NCBI RefSeq assembly: GCF_028527925.1
Contig: NZ_JAPESW010000007.1
Location: 62,001-126,000, forward strand
Source: Cellulomonas fimi
GTDB taxonomy: Bacteria > Actinomycetota > Actinomycetes > Actinomycetales > Cellulomonadaceae
Reading direction: 5' to 3'
DNA: 64,000 nt
Part shown: positions 63,279 through 64,000 of the stretch, one piece after another
Layout of the letters: every line of letters starts with the position of its first letter
Numbering within the stretch: the stretch's first letter is position 1
Translations under genes and position numbers: made by a program
Notes under the pieces: generated by a model
The model's input: only the letters and a program-made list of their open reading frames with translations
Told to the model about the DNA's origin: nothing
Databases searched by the model: none

Positions 63279-63872
63279 TCAGGCCGCGTCGTCCGGCAGC
63301 CCCAGCCACGCGTGCCAGCCGGTGTGCAGGACGAGCCACGCGATGAGCCCGTAGCCGGCCTGGCCGGGGAGCACGCCGTTGCCCGCGGCGAGGTCGCCCA
63401 GCCACTGGTCGTGGGCCGCGAGGGGCGTGAACGTGTCGACGTACGGCACGCGGCGGCGGGTCGCGACGTCGGCGAACGCGGCCGACAGGTCGGCCAGCTT
63501 CTCGGCGTCGGCCGTGGAGCCCGGGGGAGGACCCACGACGAACGCGGGGATCCGGCGCTGCTCGGCGACGTCGAGGATGTTGGCGAGGTTGAGCCGGGAG
63601 CGTGCCAGCGACAGACCCGCGTCGACGTCGGCGCGGCCGAGGGCCACGACGAGGCGGTTGTCCGCGTCGGCGGAGAGCCGCCGGCCGACCTCGTCCTCCC
63701 AGCGGGCACCGAGCCCGGAGGTCGTCTCGCCGGGCACGGCCAGGGTGAGTGCGGTGAGCGGGTCGGGCGTGGGCGTGCGGGCGACGACGCGGCCGACCCA
63801 CCCGAGACCCTTCGGGTCGCCGACGCCGGCGGCCAGCTCGTCACCGACCACCGCCAGCCGCAGCTCGCCCAC
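63279..63872 (-). CDS. SGNH/GDSL-like protein with degenerate active site
   Basis: 197 aa from the GTG at 63872 (GGTGAGGGCAGG upstream); an in-frame ATG at 63959 is less likely. SGNH fold order is kept, but block I reads V-V-G-D-E-L-A-A-G (Glu where the Ser nucleophile belongs), block III reads V-A-L-G-R-A-D-V (no G-x-N-D) and block V reads V-L-P-G-Q-A-G-Y where D-x-x-H is expected. All catalytic positions seem lost, so this may be a non-enzymatic binding protein. A related actinobacterial group shares the G-D-E-L motif (from memory, not checked). Confidence 0.72.
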   Translation of the reverse strand: MGELRLAVVGDELAAGVGDPKGLGWVGRVVARTPTPDPLTALTLAVPGETTSGLGARWEDEVGRRLSADADNRLVVALGRADVDAGLSLARSRLNLANILDVAEQRRIPAFVVGPPPGSTADAEKLADLSAAFADVATRRRVPYVDTFTPLAAHDQWLGDLAAGNGVLPGQAGYGLIAWLVLHTGWHAWLGLPDDAA

Positions 63873-64000
63873 CCTGCCCTCACCTTCGCCGTCGCGCGGC
63901 GCCCGTGGCGCCGTCCCGGCCCCCAGTGTCTCAGGGCCGGGGCGCCGGACGTGGCTCATCGGTGGGCCTGTCGCCCGACGGGGTGCCGCGAGCGGTGGAC

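Noticed and set aside
63873..63959. Longer N-terminus of the SGNH-like protein from ATG 63959
   Set aside because: The added 29 residues are disordered and not part of the fold; the GTG at 63872 directly precedes the first strand and has a purine-rich site upstream.

Overview
High-GC (roughly 73-75 %) actinobacterial chromosome. Several features fit Micrococcales, and a Cellulomonas-like organism is the best guess: GTG starts, NANNNT -10 boxes 6-7 nt upstream of start codons (leaderless mRNAs), a mycothiol-type SigR/RsrA pair, a 24-aa bL37 ribosomal protein, a GH3 beta-glucosidase and a GH13 alpha-glucosidase, and a type IV pilus ATPase. The taxon is inferred from gene content only. I saw no tRNA, rRNA, CRISPR array, prophage or insertion sequence. 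The window reads as ordinary chromosome with a dense set of regulatory signals.

Layout. 1-10 kb: end of a GH3 beta-glucosidase, two dissimilar dihydroxy-acid dehydratases (ilvD) flanking a GGDEF/EAL membrane protein, a small regulator/membrane-protein pair and an alpha-glucosidase. 10-17 kb: AMIN-like lipoprotein, two ABC exporter pairs and a NarL-type two-component system. 17.7-28.4 kb: branched-chain amino-acid block (ilvB-ilvN-ilvC, leuB, ilvE, cimA). ilvB and cimA are each preceded by a tiny leader peptide rich in the end-product amino acids and by an intrinsic terminator, so both look attenuated. 28-37 kb: PknH-like sensor-domain protein, lipoate ligase, DUF202 pair, YggS, YbaK, YccF, VIT-family transporter and a large DUF3516 helicase.

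36.7-48.8 kb is a surface and accessory region: three paralogous secreted beta-helix proteins, a glutamine amidotransferase, an MpaB-type oxygenase, a Cys-motif protein of unknown function, two membrane acyltransferases and a GT2 synthase with a small membrane partner. A similar ~18-bp motif lies upstream of two of the beta-helix transcription units and one acyltransferase. 48.9-64 kb is mostly housekeeping: methyltransferases, FAH-family hydrolase, gltX-HAD, aroA-rsgA-hisN, ferritin, sigR-rsrA, bL37, pilT, a DUF4097-PadR operon and a degenerate SGNH protein.

How the parts work together. Two dehydratases, acetolactate synthase, KARI, IPMDH, BCAT and citramalate synthase give most of the Val/Leu/Ile routes, with isoleucine carbon possibly drawn from pyruvate by CimA. 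sigR has an exact SigR-type promoter (GGGAAT-N18-GTT) upstream of an in-frame earlier ATG, the arrangement that makes the long unstable sigma-R isoform in Streptomyces. No clearly new system is evident. The strongest leads are the Ile-rich leader and perfect 9-bp dyad before cimA, the sigR two-start architecture, and the beta-helix family with its shared upstream motif.
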